Source of the DNA: Stictocephala bisonia
Lineage: Eukaryota; Arthropoda; Insecta; Hemiptera; Membracidae
Direction of reading: 5' to 3'
Assembly (NCBI GenBank): GCA_035578905.1
Contig: JAQJVL010000792.1
Location: 248,001 to 312,000, forward strand
DNA: 64,000 nucleotides
Shown: positions 51,291 to 64,000 of the stretch, piece after piece
Layout: each line of letters starts with the position of its first letter
Numbering within the stretch: the stretch's first letter is position 1
Position numbers and translations under genes: made by a program
Notes under the pieces: model-generated
Databases searched by the model: none
Seen by the model: only the letters and a program-made list of their open reading frames with translations
What the model was told of the DNA's origin: nothing

Positions 51291-51600
51291 GTGGGGTCGC
51301 TAAGGCCAACAAAGTTATCTGCCAACCAATGCACCCTTTTGAACAGAGATAGTATATGATTGTATGAGTCGAAAAAGCCTGAGACACACATTTTTCTGTC
51401 CCTATATCGGTTTCTATGACGTCATCAATATGGCTGCCAAAAGTGTTTAACTTGCTTGTACATTTACCGATAGAGAGGCAGACAAATTTGTGTCCCGGGC
51501 TTTTTCGACTCGTCCAATCATCTACTATCTCAGTTCTAGAGGGCGCATTGGTTGCCAGTTGTAAAATATTTTGCCATTATTTTGTGTTTATCGACCCCAC
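51291..51600. mobile_element. Fold-back MITE with ~140-bp arms and TA flanks (310 bp)
   Basis: Left end GTGGGGTCG and right end CGACCCCAC, both flanked by TA (51289-51290, 51601-51602). The arms are imperfect complements over nearly the whole element. Shared blocks include CAACCAATGC, GAGATAGTA, ATGATTG, GAGTCGAAAAAGCC, GACACA and CTATCGGT. A TGACGTCA palindrome sits near the centre (51417-51424). No coding capacity. Confidence 0.8.
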
Positions 51601-51609
51601 TACTAAATA

Positions 51610-53640
51610 CAAAAATTAACGCGAATGTATCATATTTCAATGCATTTAGATAAACAAAATAAAAATGAATGAGCTACTTACAAAAAATATGTCATTTTAG
51701 ACTTTTACATGTACTTCTTACGACTTTCGCTGAATATTGACGAATTTCTTGATAGTTAATTTCTTCCAATAAGAGTTTCATAATTGTAATCGTGAATCAT
51801 CTAACACTCTGACTATGTAGTCTAGTATACCGAAGAAAAACTATGAACCACTTTTAAGCACGTTATAAAGTAATTGTTATTTTTATTTGTCAGGATCCTC
51901 AAACAATGCTTCCTTTTCGGCAGAATATCTTTTGAAAACACTTTTAAGAAACTTATATGAAAACCATAACAGAGAATTTTTAATTTAGTTTAAATTTTTT
52001 ATATGTTTACTTAATTTTTCATAGCTCTACATGTTTCTAATTACAATAAATAGTTTTTAAAATGTTCATTAGAAAAAAGTGTCTCAAATTATACGTAGAA
52101 TTATCAGCTGTTTTTTTTACTCTCAAACAGTTTAAAAATTAATCACTTATAATTACCTTTTTCTATATAATATATTGAAATAACCATTAAGAGTGTGTAC
52201 TAAGTATGTACCAAACAGAGGGTTTAAAACAATATGTGGTAAATATAAATTAAGCTTGTATTTTTTTAATGGAATTTATTACACGATCTCCCACAATATC
52301 AGTAATACTTTACTATAAAACATTTTAAAAATATAATCATTTGATTTTAAAATAAAATTAAACTTGTGTTGGTACATATAGTTTGTTATTTCAGAATTTT
52401 GCTAAGTAAAAGATATGCGTATTTTATATTATATAATATCTTTTATAGTTGTATGTATTTATTAATCTACTTTTCCAGTTAACTAATGTTAATGGTAATA
52501 AAGTGTTTTAAACGTAATTTTAGCTTTTAGGATTAATATCAACAAAGAGAGCATATTTATTTAGATAAAGCAGTGTTTCTTACTTTAAGATTAATTATCG
52601 AAGTATTTAGTATACAGTAAGTAGAGATCATTACTGAACAAATTCTTTCCATTAATATTAAAGTTATGTTTTAATTATAATAGTTTATGGAAACATTCAC
52701 AGACTAGTTTGATAAACGTCAATTAATTTGGCACAAACTTCGACCAGTTCAATAGCATTTAATTTGTTTGAGTTGGAGATGGTCCCAAGGGTCCTTATGT
52801 TGACTTTATTTCCCCAAAGGAACCACAGACACTTAAGTTAACACTCCCGAGACACTTCAAATATATACTTGATGATTGTTCCCTAAAGGAATTAATACAA
52901 AAACTAATTTAGGTACAAACTATGCCTTAACTCAGCAGTACTATTTATGATTGAAATAAGCATATTATATTTTGAATGTTACGTAATGTTACGTCGCCTA
53001 TAATTATAATTCCCTAATAGTTCTTTTATTTTGTAGTGGCATAGCTATATGCTGAACGACGTGGTCTAATTTATAAAAATATTTGTAAAGAGGAACTGTG
53101 TTTTCTTCTTTTTTTAAGGGTTTATTTTAAATTGCTTGTAATGCAAGTTAATTCAAATTAAATATCCATTATTTAAGTTACATTGACTGTATTAAAATAT
53201 ACATATATATGTATATTTTATTCACATAGATTCACGTACAATCCTACTGTGCGTTAATGGTTGGGTGGGTGGGTCAATATCATTGTACGTGTATGGGTCA
53301 TTATTAATAAACGTGTATGGGTGGGTGGGTGGGTTGTATCCAGTCCTGAAATGTATATAAAACACCTGTTTTTAAAAGGATTTCCAAATGAAACCACATG
53401 GTGAAACATAGAGGTATGCAGATACAATTACTATTAGTACGTAAAAGAGAAGGATCATCATACGCTATTCTATAAATATATTTTGCTTTGATTGGTAATG
53501 AACCTATGTCTAAATTTTTTAGTATTATGTTACAATTATTATCACAAATACTACAGCATTTTTCTGGTAATTTTATCCATAGGAGTTCCGCTAGAATTAG
53601 ATAAAATATTCAATGAAAATTAGTAAAAATTTTTAGGATT
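51610..53640. other. AT-rich intergenic sequence with a G-rich patch
   Basis: No gene. 53263-53273 and 53319-53333 hold GGGT tandem runs, described under the next entry. Confidence 0.5.
53257..53340 (+). repeat. GGGT tandem runs, potential G-quadruplex
   Basis: GGGTGGGTGGG at 53263-53273 and GGGTGGGTGGGTGGG at 53319-53333, with GTACGTGTATGGGT between them. Four G3 runs separated by single T are the classic parallel-quadruplex pattern. Confidence 0.8.
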
Positions 53641-53648
53641 AAATAAGT

Positions 53649-53906
53649 AAACTCATTGCCAGAACTGTGAACTGACTGAATAATAGTAGAAACAGCTCAG
53701 TACTTAGCCCTTAAAGGGTGTACATAATTCATAAAACAACAAATCGAATTAAAATGAACAAACCTTACCTATTATTAAACTCATTGCCAGAACTGTGAAC
53801 TGACTGAATACTAGTAGAAACAGCTCAGTACTTAGCCCTTAAAGGGTGTACATAATTCATAAAACAACAAATCGAATTAAAATGAACAAACCTTACCTAT
53901 TATTAA
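53649..53906. repeat. Tandem duplication of 128 bp
   Basis: Two almost identical copies start at 53649 and 53777 (AAACTCATTGCCAGAACTG). I see a single difference (AATAATAG/AATACTAG). No gene inside. Confidence 0.95.
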
Positions 53907-53909
53907 ACT

Positions 53910-56210
53910 CTGTTAGTGGAATTTAGACGGAAATCACACATTTTATGCTTTAACAGGCCAGCCCTTTGCTTGTCGGAACGGTACCTTTGAGGTAAGCAAC
54001 TTTATCACGCAAATTTAAGTTAATAAGTCAAACCCACGCAATACTTTATCAGGCTATATGAATCAAGTTTAAAATAAACCATTATTTTTTTCGAACCACA
54101 CAAATGGTATTTAATTTACGTCATTTTCCTCTTTTTCGTTTAGTTATGATTTAACGGTTTCGATAGTAAATTCATTTGATGTTATGACTTGAATATGAAA
54201 TTGTATTTCAAGTGTAACAATTTTTAATTTTTAATAAAATATTGAAATCCAATTATATATTTATAAATTGTAAAGCAAATTGAATACAAACATTAAATTA
54301 TATAATTGAAAAATCGTAAACTTGTCGATACATTTATTTTTGCAAAGCTCCTCATGATGAAATCGAACACACTAAGCTGTAGTGCCATGAGTCATATTTA
54401 TATCATGTAAACAATGGTCAGACTGTGGAATTCAAGGGGTTGCATTATGTTACCAATGTTTTATATTTTGCCTCTTACAAATATTACCTTTTAAACCTCA
54501 GACTTAGTTGATGTGTGGTTATAAATACATAACATGTTCATACCAAATATTATGCACTAACTTCTCCTGAATATGAATATATAATTGGGTAGTGGGATTA
54601 CATTATGTGTGAAACTGAAGATTTAAAAAAATATTATGGCTAATGACGGCTAATGAGTTTTAGTAAATAACAATTCAAAAAAATCAAAATCAAATAAAAT
54701 TTGCAAAAATCAGCTAATTTGCATTTCTAAAGTTTTCCAGAACTAAATTAAAGCCTGTGCTTAAAAAAATGTAATAACTAACTTATAAATCAAATATAAA
54801 CTCCCAATCGATGGTTGGCTGTTCTCACAAGAGCAGGTATTTCACAAAGGCTTGGTAATCATGGAATTGGGGGATAGAGGTCATGGAGGGTTAAAATTTA
54901 AAAAACGTTAAATATTTTACACAACTACAACCCTTTATATTTCCCAATCAACTGCTTCCGTCCAACTAGGCTTCATCTCTAGGTTGATCCCCCAAACACA
55001 TCAAGGATTGGCTTGTTACGGGAATCAGCCTTTGATGTTCATGGTGTATTCAACCCATGGTCCTTGTTCCTCCGTTTCTGAGTGGGGTTGACCAATTAAA
55101 TTCTACTTGATAAATTTAATGTACCCTTTGATAGTAAGGGTGTGCTTTTTTCAAATTTTGTTATTTGTCTTGTTCAGTTTGCCATAGTTTATAGGAAGAC
55201 ATGACTTCTATAGAATCCAGCATAATCGTTTACCATGTAGTTTTTAATGGTTGTCTTACATTAAACAGTAGTTTAAAATTTACAGTGAGGTATTAAATAG
55301 CACCTGATGGCCATATGAGTTTTAAGCTTGTCGAAACGTTGTGTTTGTTTCTCAAAACACTTGAAGCGTTGGAATTACCCATAAACCTACCAAGCTTTAA
55401 AGCTAATGCCATTAAATTTCAAACAATGGTTAACAACTGGTAAAACACGAAAAATAATGTTAATTATTGAAACTATTTAATATTTCATGACCAACACATA
55501 TCATCTAGAATAAAACTACGTTGATCATTCTATTTTTAGAAAGGTTTATGTCAGTGTTATTTCAGCTGATTATGTACATGTATAGTCGAAACAGTAGCCG
55601 TAAAATCGAACGATAACTGTGAGTCCTTATAGGCTGTAAAGCCTCCAGCGATTCCTTGAAACACCTTGAAGTATCTTTTATAGCGTTTAATGAGGGTAAG
55701 GTCGAACAGAAAATAGAAAAGAGAGGTAGAGAGGTTAGAGTAAGGTCGTATTACGGTTGAAGGTATTGGGTTACACTTCAATCTACTTAGGTGTACTTCA
55801 TTACGGTTTACTGACTCACAGAGTGTTTCTAAAATCTATGTAGTAAAATAGCTTATATCATTTCAAAGTATTATATAAATAATTTTAGATTTATTTTAGT
55901 GGATTATTGTTTTACTGTTTAGTAGGGTTCTGTAATATTAGCTTAGTGTTTATATTTTAATAAAGTTTTCATACGTTGAATTAAGGTTACATATAAATGC
56001 CCTCCCCTACATGATTGGTTTATGTATGTTAAAAAATGATAATGCTGTTCAAACTGCGAAGTGTGCTAAATACATCATTATATGAAAGCAATATCTAACA
56101 ATTATTTTAGGAATTAAAAACTGTTCTATGCGTTAATTGTCAAATTACGGATATATTTGTTTATATAAGAATGTTTTTGTGTAAAAATAACGTAAGAAAT
56201 CATTTGGTTT
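53910..56210. other. Intergenic sequence, no gene supported
   Basis: GC-richer islands at 54790-55110 and 55570-55790 resemble old repeat or retroposon sequence, but I cannot assign them. A 74-codon minus frame at 55557-55781 has no recognisable family. Confidence 0.4.
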
Positions 56211-56219
56211 TAGAAAAAC

Positions 56220-56639
56220 CTCACTATTATGCAGTGAGTTTGAAAATTCTAAAAACATTTTTGTTTTTAAACCATTACAGATACAATCATTAAACTATGC
56301 AATATATTATATGTCTATTTTAACTAACTTCTCATGTAATAAACATCACATTTATACATTGGAGGGATGGTACATGGGAGTATTAAAGAAATCCTAAATG
56401 TATGCGTGGGTCTTATCATGCCTTAGTTAAAGCCGCAAACCGTGTCTAAAAAGGTTAATCATATCATAAATTTTAGCGTGTACATGAAAATTACTCACAA
56501 TGGTGTAGAAAAATCTAATATAATTTATGATAAGATATAATTATAATAACATAGTTTATTTTGGTCCTCCACTATGACGGGGTGGTATTTATGGGTTGAA
56601 TGTGACATAAATTTGTTCAAAGACAAGAAACAATTTGAA

Positions 56640-56699
<60 letters not shown>

Positions 56700-57475
56700 A
56701 ATATATATATATATATTAAAAATTCAAAAAAAAAAAGTATATATATGTACTATTTCAACAAGTAATACGTTTTAATTTGCATTTTTGTTTTTTAATATGG
56801 CTGGTTCTTAGGGATTTTTCAATATAATAATTTTTAATGAACTATGAATGCTCTAGAACAAAAAACAATTTTAATTTTTAATGTACAAATATTAATTCAA
56901 CAAATGTTTAACATATAAATTACCTTTATTTAAATATTCTCAGCAGGGGTAGTTTTAAAGGGCTGAAACCTGTGATATATAGATACATTATGTTCTACAA
57001 TAGGATATGCGATATAATATGAGTACAAAAACGTGATTTTAAACTGTCACTCAAAGTTTTTTATCAATAGGGGTGGTCATAAAAAATTAAAATGCCTATT
57101 AACTTGAGGTCACGTTTTGAACTAAATGGTTGGAAAAGCTTAACTCCAAATGTTCAGTCGAAACTTTGCTTTCCTAAAGAATTTTAGAGTAATTTCGTTT
57201 TTTTACGTTCAGGTAATGAACTTTAAAACCCATTTTTATTTTATAAACCATTGCATATACAATATATAAACTTGGGAAAAATATTCTATAGCTATTTTAG
57301 CTACTTTTTCATGTAATATCCATCACAATCTACTTTTATGGGACAGCCCATTAAATGTAAGCTTGGGTCTTGTCATACGTTGGTTTTACTCCGCACCTAA
57401 ATAGGTTAATCCAATTATAAATGGCGGCGATTAAAAGCACATAAGTGACGGAAAAGAACTGTGTGAAACCTAATT
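56220..57475. repeat. Two diverged copies of a ~280-bp module around an AT cruciform
   Basis: 56220-56530 and 57190-57475 share in order TTTTAAACCATT, TCATGTAATA, CATCACA, GGGTCTTRTCAT, CCGCA and AGGTTAATC. Between them, 56645-56720 is AT repeat flanked by TTGAATTTTTAATATAT (56635) and its complement ending at 56727. Confidence 0.6.
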
Positions 57476-58044
57476 TATAATTACAACAGCCACTATGAAT
57501 AATAACCAAGAAAATAATAAAGAATATATAGTAATAACTTAAGTATTACTTACAATAACAGTAAGATGTCAAAGTACTGCCCTTGTGATGTTTATATATT
57601 GTATCCTAGTCAATTAAGTGTTAAGGTAATTGGTTTCTACATAGATAAATATAACAACACTTTATTAGTTACACAGTTCTATAAAATTTTAATAATGGTT
57701 TCAGTTTTCTATATACGTTTAAATAACAGTTATTATATGTATTGTGATAGAGGACATTTATTAAATTCTCAAATTTTTTGTACATAAAAATGTATATTTG
57801 TATTTACAGTAAACCCGAGAAGATATAATACTGAGATTATATCAAAGTTAAAGAGTCTCTGTTATAGTTTCTGATTTTATGTAAAAATTATGATACTTTT
57901 TATTGCTATTTGATATATTGCTTTTTGGTCCCATAATTTATTTTATTTCGCTACTTCATTTACTTTGTTTCAGATTGTCCGTTAGCATATACAAACTTTA
58001 ATAATATACAGTATGACAGGGAATCGCGTATATTTGTTATTTAA

Positions 58045-58783
58045 GGGGGTAGGTGCATGGAAAATTTTTATTTTTATCGAAAATTTTTTTTCACCATTTT
58101 ATAGCTTAAAATGTCCTCTTTCCTACGGTATATAACACTAATTATTTATTATTTTCTAAATGTGCTTCAATATTAGTTTTCTAAAAGTGTCCTACTCGAT
58201 TTCCTATTGAAATCATCTCTCTGAGTGCCACACGTTGTGTATTCAATTATTACTCTAATATCATCTTTATATAGTAATACTAGTGCATATAGTAATTGTA
58301 GTAATACATTTGAAGAAGATAAAGGGAAGGAACCATCATATGCACCAAGGTTTTATTAATGTAAGTTTTTGTGTTGTTTTTATTAGTAAAACTGTATTTA
58401 TTTTGGTTTATTGCGATTTTCCGAAAGTTGTGTTTTTTGACACATATGTTCCTTTTTCTCAAAAACTACTAATGGTAACAATATGAAACTTTTTGTGGTT
58501 ATATATGTAACTTAGTTACACAAGCAGAATAAAAAAATGGTCAAAATTAACAAAGAATAAAATCAAAAAAAAATTATAAATAAAAAGAATTTGAAAAAAT
58601 TTTAAAGGTTTTTTAAAATTTTTTGAAAAATTTATAATTATTCCAAAGTTAGATTTTACACCCGTAGTTTAGTAACAAAGGCCAATGTATCAGGTAAAAA
58701 AAACAGAAATGAAATATCTTTTCTGCTTTCTGAGAAAAAGGTACATATGTTAACATTACGGAAGATAGGGCGCACCTACCCCC
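58045..58783. mobile_element. TTAA-flanked nonautonomous DNA transposon (739 bp)
   Basis: Ends GGGGGTAGGTGC and complement GCACCTACCCCC, with TTAA on both sides (58041-58044, 58784-58787), the target duplication of piggyBac-type elements. Inside, TATGTTCCTTTTTCTCAAAAAC (58445-58466) is repeated inverted near the right end (58728-58752). No transposase frame. Confidence 0.75.
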
Positions 58784-58789
58784 TTAATG

Positions 58790-60030
58790 TTTCATACCAC
58801 CTAATTTTCACAGCACATCACAAATAATGTTCAAACGCTTTGTAAACTATAAATATTCTTAGCCTTATTGTAATTTTTCAAGTTTATTTTATTTAGCATT
58901 CTTAACAGCCACATTAAATTCTGACTTAAATAAGATGGTTCAAGGAAGTCGTTTCTACACATTACATACATTTAGCATCCAAATATGTAACGTTTTAATT
59001 TAGTTAGTGTTTTTAACTCTGGTTATGACTTGTTTATTAAGATTAACTATGATAACAAAACTAACGCAAATGTAACTATTGAGTATCTGTATTTTTACAA
59101 AATAAAAAAATTACAGGACTGTAACGGCATGTTGTTTACATTAGAAATAAGCAATTAGGAATATTGCCTGCTAAGAAATAAGATAACTTGAAAATTTAAT
59201 TCTTACAAAATATTTATCTGTAAAATGTTTAGAGCTACTGTTGAATATGTAATGTCTGTGAGCAACCTACATAAGAAAATATAAAATAATTTCATATTAG
59301 ACCGAATGTGTTATTTGACTGTTTATGTTCAAAGATAACGCAACAAAAGAATACATATGGGTTCAAGAATTGTAATGTTTTTTTTTTCTTTTCAAACGAT
59401 GAGGTTTCCAGGACAAACTGCTAAGTGAATCAAAGTCTTATTTACTGTAATGTAAACGCTTTATCTAAAATAGATAAATGTTGACACAATGATAAGATAA
59501 AATTTGAATATAATTTTATATAATAAATATAATTAGAAAGCCAATTAATTTAATGCTACAACATAACGCAGAGATTATTAGACTTATCTTTATTTGGTCC
59601 TAGCCTAGCCGTAACTTCGTTAATTTAATAGTCGTAGTCTCTCGTAAAATACACCCAGAACTGATTATTTTTTTTCTCTTACCTAACCAAGATCCAGCTG
59701 GTTTTGGGAATAAAATAGCCTCAAGCAGGATATATTTGCATAATTTGAGTTATTATATTTGTATGTAAAATTGTATTTGTTATATGCAACATATACGTTA
59801 ATTGGTGTTATATTTGTTGAGATATAATTTTTCCAATATTTTTAACGATTTCTATATAAAATATCTTAGAAAAACGAGACAGTTTAAAAACTTGTGTCTG
59901 CTTATATGATTATAAAATGACTCATTACTTTATTATATTGAGTTTAATATATTTTATTTTGAACTAAAAACTATAAAAATAAATCCAAATCATGCACTGC
60001 GCATAATTTGTTAAAAATAAATAATTTTAC
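58790..60030. other. AT-rich intergenic sequence, no feature seen
   Basis: Nothing supported. Confidence 0.5.
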
Positions 60031-60037
60031 ACGCACG

Positions 60038-60632
60038 TTGGCCAAGCTTCTAAGTTAGCACTTCACTCCTGTCATATATATACGTGTGGATATTTAACAC
60101 GCATGGGTGTATGTTGGCCAAGCTTCTAAGTTAGCACTTCACTCCTGTCATATATATACGTGTGGATATTTAACACGCATGGGTGTATGTTGGCCAAGCT
60201 TCTAAGTTAGCACTTCACTCCTGTCATATATATACGTGGGGATATTTAACACGCATGGGTGTATGTTGGCCAAGCTTCTAAGTTAGCACTTCACTCCTGT
60301 CATATATATACGTGTGGATATTTAACACGCATGGGTGTATGTTGGCCAAGCTTCTAAGTTAGCACTTCACTCCTGTCATATATATACGTGTGGATATTTA
60401 ACACGCATGGGTGTATGTTGGCCAAGCTTCTAAGTTAGCACTTCACTCCTGTCATATATATACGTGTGGATATTTAACACGCATGGGTGTATGTTGGCCA
60501 AGCTTCTAAGTTAGCACTTCACTCCTGTCATATATATACGTGTGGATATTTAACACGCATGGGTGTATGTTGGCCAAGCTTCTAAGTTAGCACTTCACTC
60601 CTGTCATATATATATACGTGTGGATATTTCAT
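60038..60632. repeat. 76-bp tandem array, eight nearly perfect units
   Basis: TTGGCCAAGCTTCTAAGTTA recurs at 60038, 60114, 60190 and on to 60570, 76 bases apart. Each unit holds GTCATATATATACGTG and CACGCATGGGTG. Only one or two substitutions and a TA insertion in the last unit. Confidence 0.95.
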
Positions 60633-60639
60633 GGGTTAA

Positions 60640-61730
60640 AGGAATAATACGTTTACAATACAGTAAAACACATGATTGAAGACGGACAGCACAACAATAT
60701 AATAAGTTAACTCTTCAAACTACAATTGGAACTGAGCTAGTAAACAAATATGGTAAGTTATAGAACGTTGTGTTTGAAACATTCAAATACTAACAATATT
60801 ACATAAATTGGAATTTAATTTTAACGTAATCCGCTAAAATAACTAATAGTTTTATATACATAACCATTAGTTACAGTAGGTAGAAAACATCCAACCAACC
60901 TTGTAATGACTCTATACTGTACTGAAGCCAATTTTACACCTGTAAAACAGGCCTAATGATACCGAGATTTAGTAAAAAATCTAATGATATATAGTTAAAT
61001 ATTTCTTTTTTAATACTATTATTTATAGATATTATTTTTAATACTATTATTGTTTATATTATTTATTTGTATTATTATGTATAAATAATACAAATATTTT
61101 AATGGAAATTATGCCATTTTACAGGTTATTGATAACAACACTTCATTATAATTATTTTACCTGTACTAAGGCATACCATGAACTATCAAATACTAACAAA
61201 TATCTTTTAAACAACAGCTAAAGATACGTTTTGTAAACTGCTTTGTTAAATAATGTTTACTAAATGTTAACTTTTCACAATACTATTGACATTTGACATT
61301 TGACAAACAAGGGCAAGTAATTTCAAGGGAGAATAGTATACATCAAAGGTTAGTTTATGAATGGCTCCATGAAAGGAACCTATATGAAAAGTTTTTGAGG
61401 AAATAAAACAAAATTCAGATTGCAATATTGAATGTAATCTTTAAAGATATTATAATCTATTTATTTTAGACAATTATGGTAAGTTTGATTACTATACACT
61501 TATAGTATCTATAATTTTGGTATTATTGCCTTAGAATTAGCCTGTTTAGAAACACTAATGCTTTATCATTCGTCTGGAATATTTTTTTTAATTAAATGAA
61601 GTAAATATAATTCCACCATGGATTCTTATGTATCTTTATGGTCACCTTATATTAGTCCCCGTAGAACAATATCAATTAAAAACAATTAAAAAAACATAAC
61701 CTTTCATCAAGAAAGAAGTTTCTCATTTGT
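60640..61730. other. AT-rich intergenic sequence, no feature seen
   Basis: Nothing supported. Confidence 0.5.
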
Positions 61731-61793
61731 TATTTGAATAGAGAGAGGAAAAGATATAGAGGTAGGGACAGAGAGAAAGAAAGAGAGAGAAAA

Positions 61794-61937
<144 letters not shown>

Positions 61938-61939
61938 GT

Positions 61940-64000
61940 ATTTTGGTTTAACAAATATTTTTATAGAATTGTTAGTTCTCTCAATAAAATCTATACTTTT
62001 AATATGACTGGTATTTTATTTACTTATTTAAAAATATCTTATATTTTGTGAAAAAAACTAAATTCATAGATTGCAGTAGAATATAAAACTTGTCAAACCT
62101 CACTAATATTAGGTTTTCAAAAAAGCTTTTATATACCAATAAATTAGTTATCAAATTAGCAATAGGATAGTCAATACGTGTCAATTTAATGACCCTTACA
62201 GTTTAGAGGATATTTTGATAAAAAATATATTTAAAAAAACACACACTGAAACGACCGTCATTTTTAAAAGGCTAAATATAGCTGAATGGCTGCATTTATA
62301 TTATTCAGTAGAGTTAATATAAACAACTGTGATGAATTTAGTCAGTTCTCAAACCTTTATTGACTTATCAATTATGTTGTAAAAAAAAAGAAAAAAAACA
62401 GACAAACACTAAGCGGAACAGAATTTGATAAAACTGTATCCGTAATTTTCTGCTGTGATACGTGTAAAATCCTAAAATGTATAGCCTGGACACCTTTTTA
62501 TTTACATCTTGTACATATGTTGTGTAATATTATTACAGTTACATGCCAATATACGTTTGTAATGATGTTCTTTTTCATTCAGTGAGTTAAGAAAAAAATT
62601 TATTACTGTACTCACCAAGAATATAAAACGTTCTCTCCTATCAACGTGTTGGTTGTATATTATTCAAAATCAAAGCATAAACTTGTTGTGTAAATAATTA
62701 ATATGATATGAGAAATAAGATATTTAAATGAGGCTATCAATTGAAAAATCTCACCATAATATTAGGAAAACAAAATCTGATTTTGGTTATTTTTTAATAT
62801 CGCTTCATTCATTTATATTATAAAAATGATTTAAACCAATATACTCTTAACTCATCGTTATGCGGTCAATATGATTGAAATTTTTTTTCATTTGACAAAG
62901 TACAGTTGTTACTTTAGAAAGTTGTCCAATGTAAGCAATAAAAAAATTAATAACCTAATAAACGAAAACATTTAGTTGTGACATCAATCAGCCAAATACA
63001 CATGTCAACTTTAAATGATACATTGCCTGGTCCATAGTTGTATGGCGTCACTTATTTGTGACATTGAGTTTCCAATCTACTAATGGAAGTGTCTGTAATG
63101 TACTGCCGTGTTCACAGGGGATCGACCAATATATTGATGACCCATTCACTTCCCATTACGTTATTAGTGGTATTTTATATAGGATTTTCAATAGCAGCGA
63201 ATGGAGAACTCAAAAACATCTGAAAATTACTTTGACATAAAATGTTGCTCTTAATAAATGTAACATTATGACAAATTGTACTTCGACCACTCTGAGTAAT
63301 TTACATCAGTAGATATTTTTATATTATTTATATTCATATTATATCTGTTAAGTAACCATGGCTACCTGTAGAAATACACCATGTTAAAAATTATTTTTGG
63401 GGACAAATCGTTCGTTACTTCATCCTTAATACAAATATAGTCTCGTACATACTGTCATATATATTGTATTCTGTTCTATTATTTATGTTTTATTGCATTA
63501 CATTCAACAAGTAATTTTCTTTAATGTTGCAGTTAACCAAAATATTCAGTTTCAGTAAAGTGAGATTATATATATTTAAGATCAGCGTTGGAATCTATTA
63601 TGCTCTTTAATTTCTTAAAATAAATTGTTTTGTATAATATTGTTCAACTAGTCAACATGAAATAAATATAAAAATATCAATTGACTAAAAAATATTAAAG
63701 AACATATTAATTGTTAAGGATAAGGTTGGTATTCGTTGAATTGTATACATATCTGAATGAAATGCTGAAACGATAAGCTTTTGTAGGTTATATACTGTAT
63801 ATATTATATGTTTGTGTATATAAACACATGTAAAATAATACTTGTTTATAAATATATCAAGATACACCAAGCAAGGTTGATTATTTATTTCATGGCTCCT
63901 TGTAGTGTGATAACTTCTTGTTGGTATAAAATATGTGAAACACCTTAGGTGTGTGCGCTCAGGGAGCATGTGAAAAAACCTGACCTAACTTAAAAAGTAA
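61940..64000. other. AT-rich intergenic sequence, no feature seen
   Basis: No gene, RNA or repeat I can support to the right edge. Confidence 0.5.

Noticed and set aside
55290..55370. Penelope-like or hammerhead-ribozyme motif (CCTGATGGCC followed by GTCGAAACG)
   Set aside because: The core is close to CUGAUGA...GAAA, but the stem II sequence does not pair, and no other Penelope sequence is nearby.
55557..55781. Minus-strand 74-codon frame in a GC-richer island
   Set aside because: No recognisable family, no splice or start context, and compatible with chance.

Overview
This is an AT-rich (roughly 70 % A+T), intron-containing animal sequence with few genes and many repeats. The protein style, the Tigger-, TTAA- and TA-type short transposons, the tRNA-derived SINEs and a short CCTAA (TTAGG-type) motif point to an arthropod, most likely an insect. 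A hemipteroid insect is my guess, but nothing here proves the order. Uninterrupted arrays of several hundred bases suggest a long-read assembly.

One protein-coding gene can be reconstructed completely. It lies on the minus strand and occupies the left quarter of the window (coding 15742 to 1498, with a possible untranslated first exon near 24.0 kb). Seven coding exons join in consistent phases (1,2,1,1,2,1) into a 484-residue secreted or cell-surface leucine-rich-repeat protein. It has a signal peptide, an LRRNT cysteine cap, about 13 LRRs, an LRRCT cap and a short hydrophobic C-terminal tail that could be a GPI-attachment signal. Its introns hold a Tigger-like MITE (4.6-5.1 kb), two remnants of non-LTR reverse transcriptases in antisense to the gene (5.2-5.5 kb and 10.1-11.3 kb, the second ending in a 664-base tail of a 7-base repeat), a retroposon 3' end (8.5 kb), an 89-bp minisatellite (14.8-15.2 kb), two SINE copies (16.4-17.6 kb) and a degenerate minisatellite field (19.4-21.0 kb).

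Right of about 24 kb I find no convincing host gene. The content is tandem arrays with unrelated units: 136 bp (24.1-25.8 kb), 40 bp (27.0-27.3 kb), 44 bp (30.5-31.4 kb), CT/CA microsatellite (32.1-32.8 kb), 93 bp (34.0-34.4 kb), 110 bp (44.7-46.0 kb), 137 bp (48.8-50.2 kb), 128 bp x2 (53.6-53.9 kb), 76 bp (60.0-60.6 kb) and GA (61.8-61.9 kb). Transposon relics lie between them: SINEs, a hAT-like inverted-repeat element containing the 93-bp array, a GC-richer Ty3/gypsy-like 3' relic (38.5-39.3 kb), a fold-back MITE (51.3-51.6 kb) and a 739-bp TTAA-flanked element (58.0-58.8 kb).

The most notable observation is that several arrays seem to have been seeded by mobile elements. The 110-bp minisatellite reads, on the minus strand, as the C-terminal end of a non-LTR reverse-transcriptase protein, and the rest of that protein's C-terminal region abuts the array. 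The 7-base array is the tail of a retroposon, the 93-bp array sits inside an inverted-repeat transposon, and the CT/CA tract lies between two tRNA-SINE heads. All of this comes from reading the sequence by eye; no database search or alignment was run.
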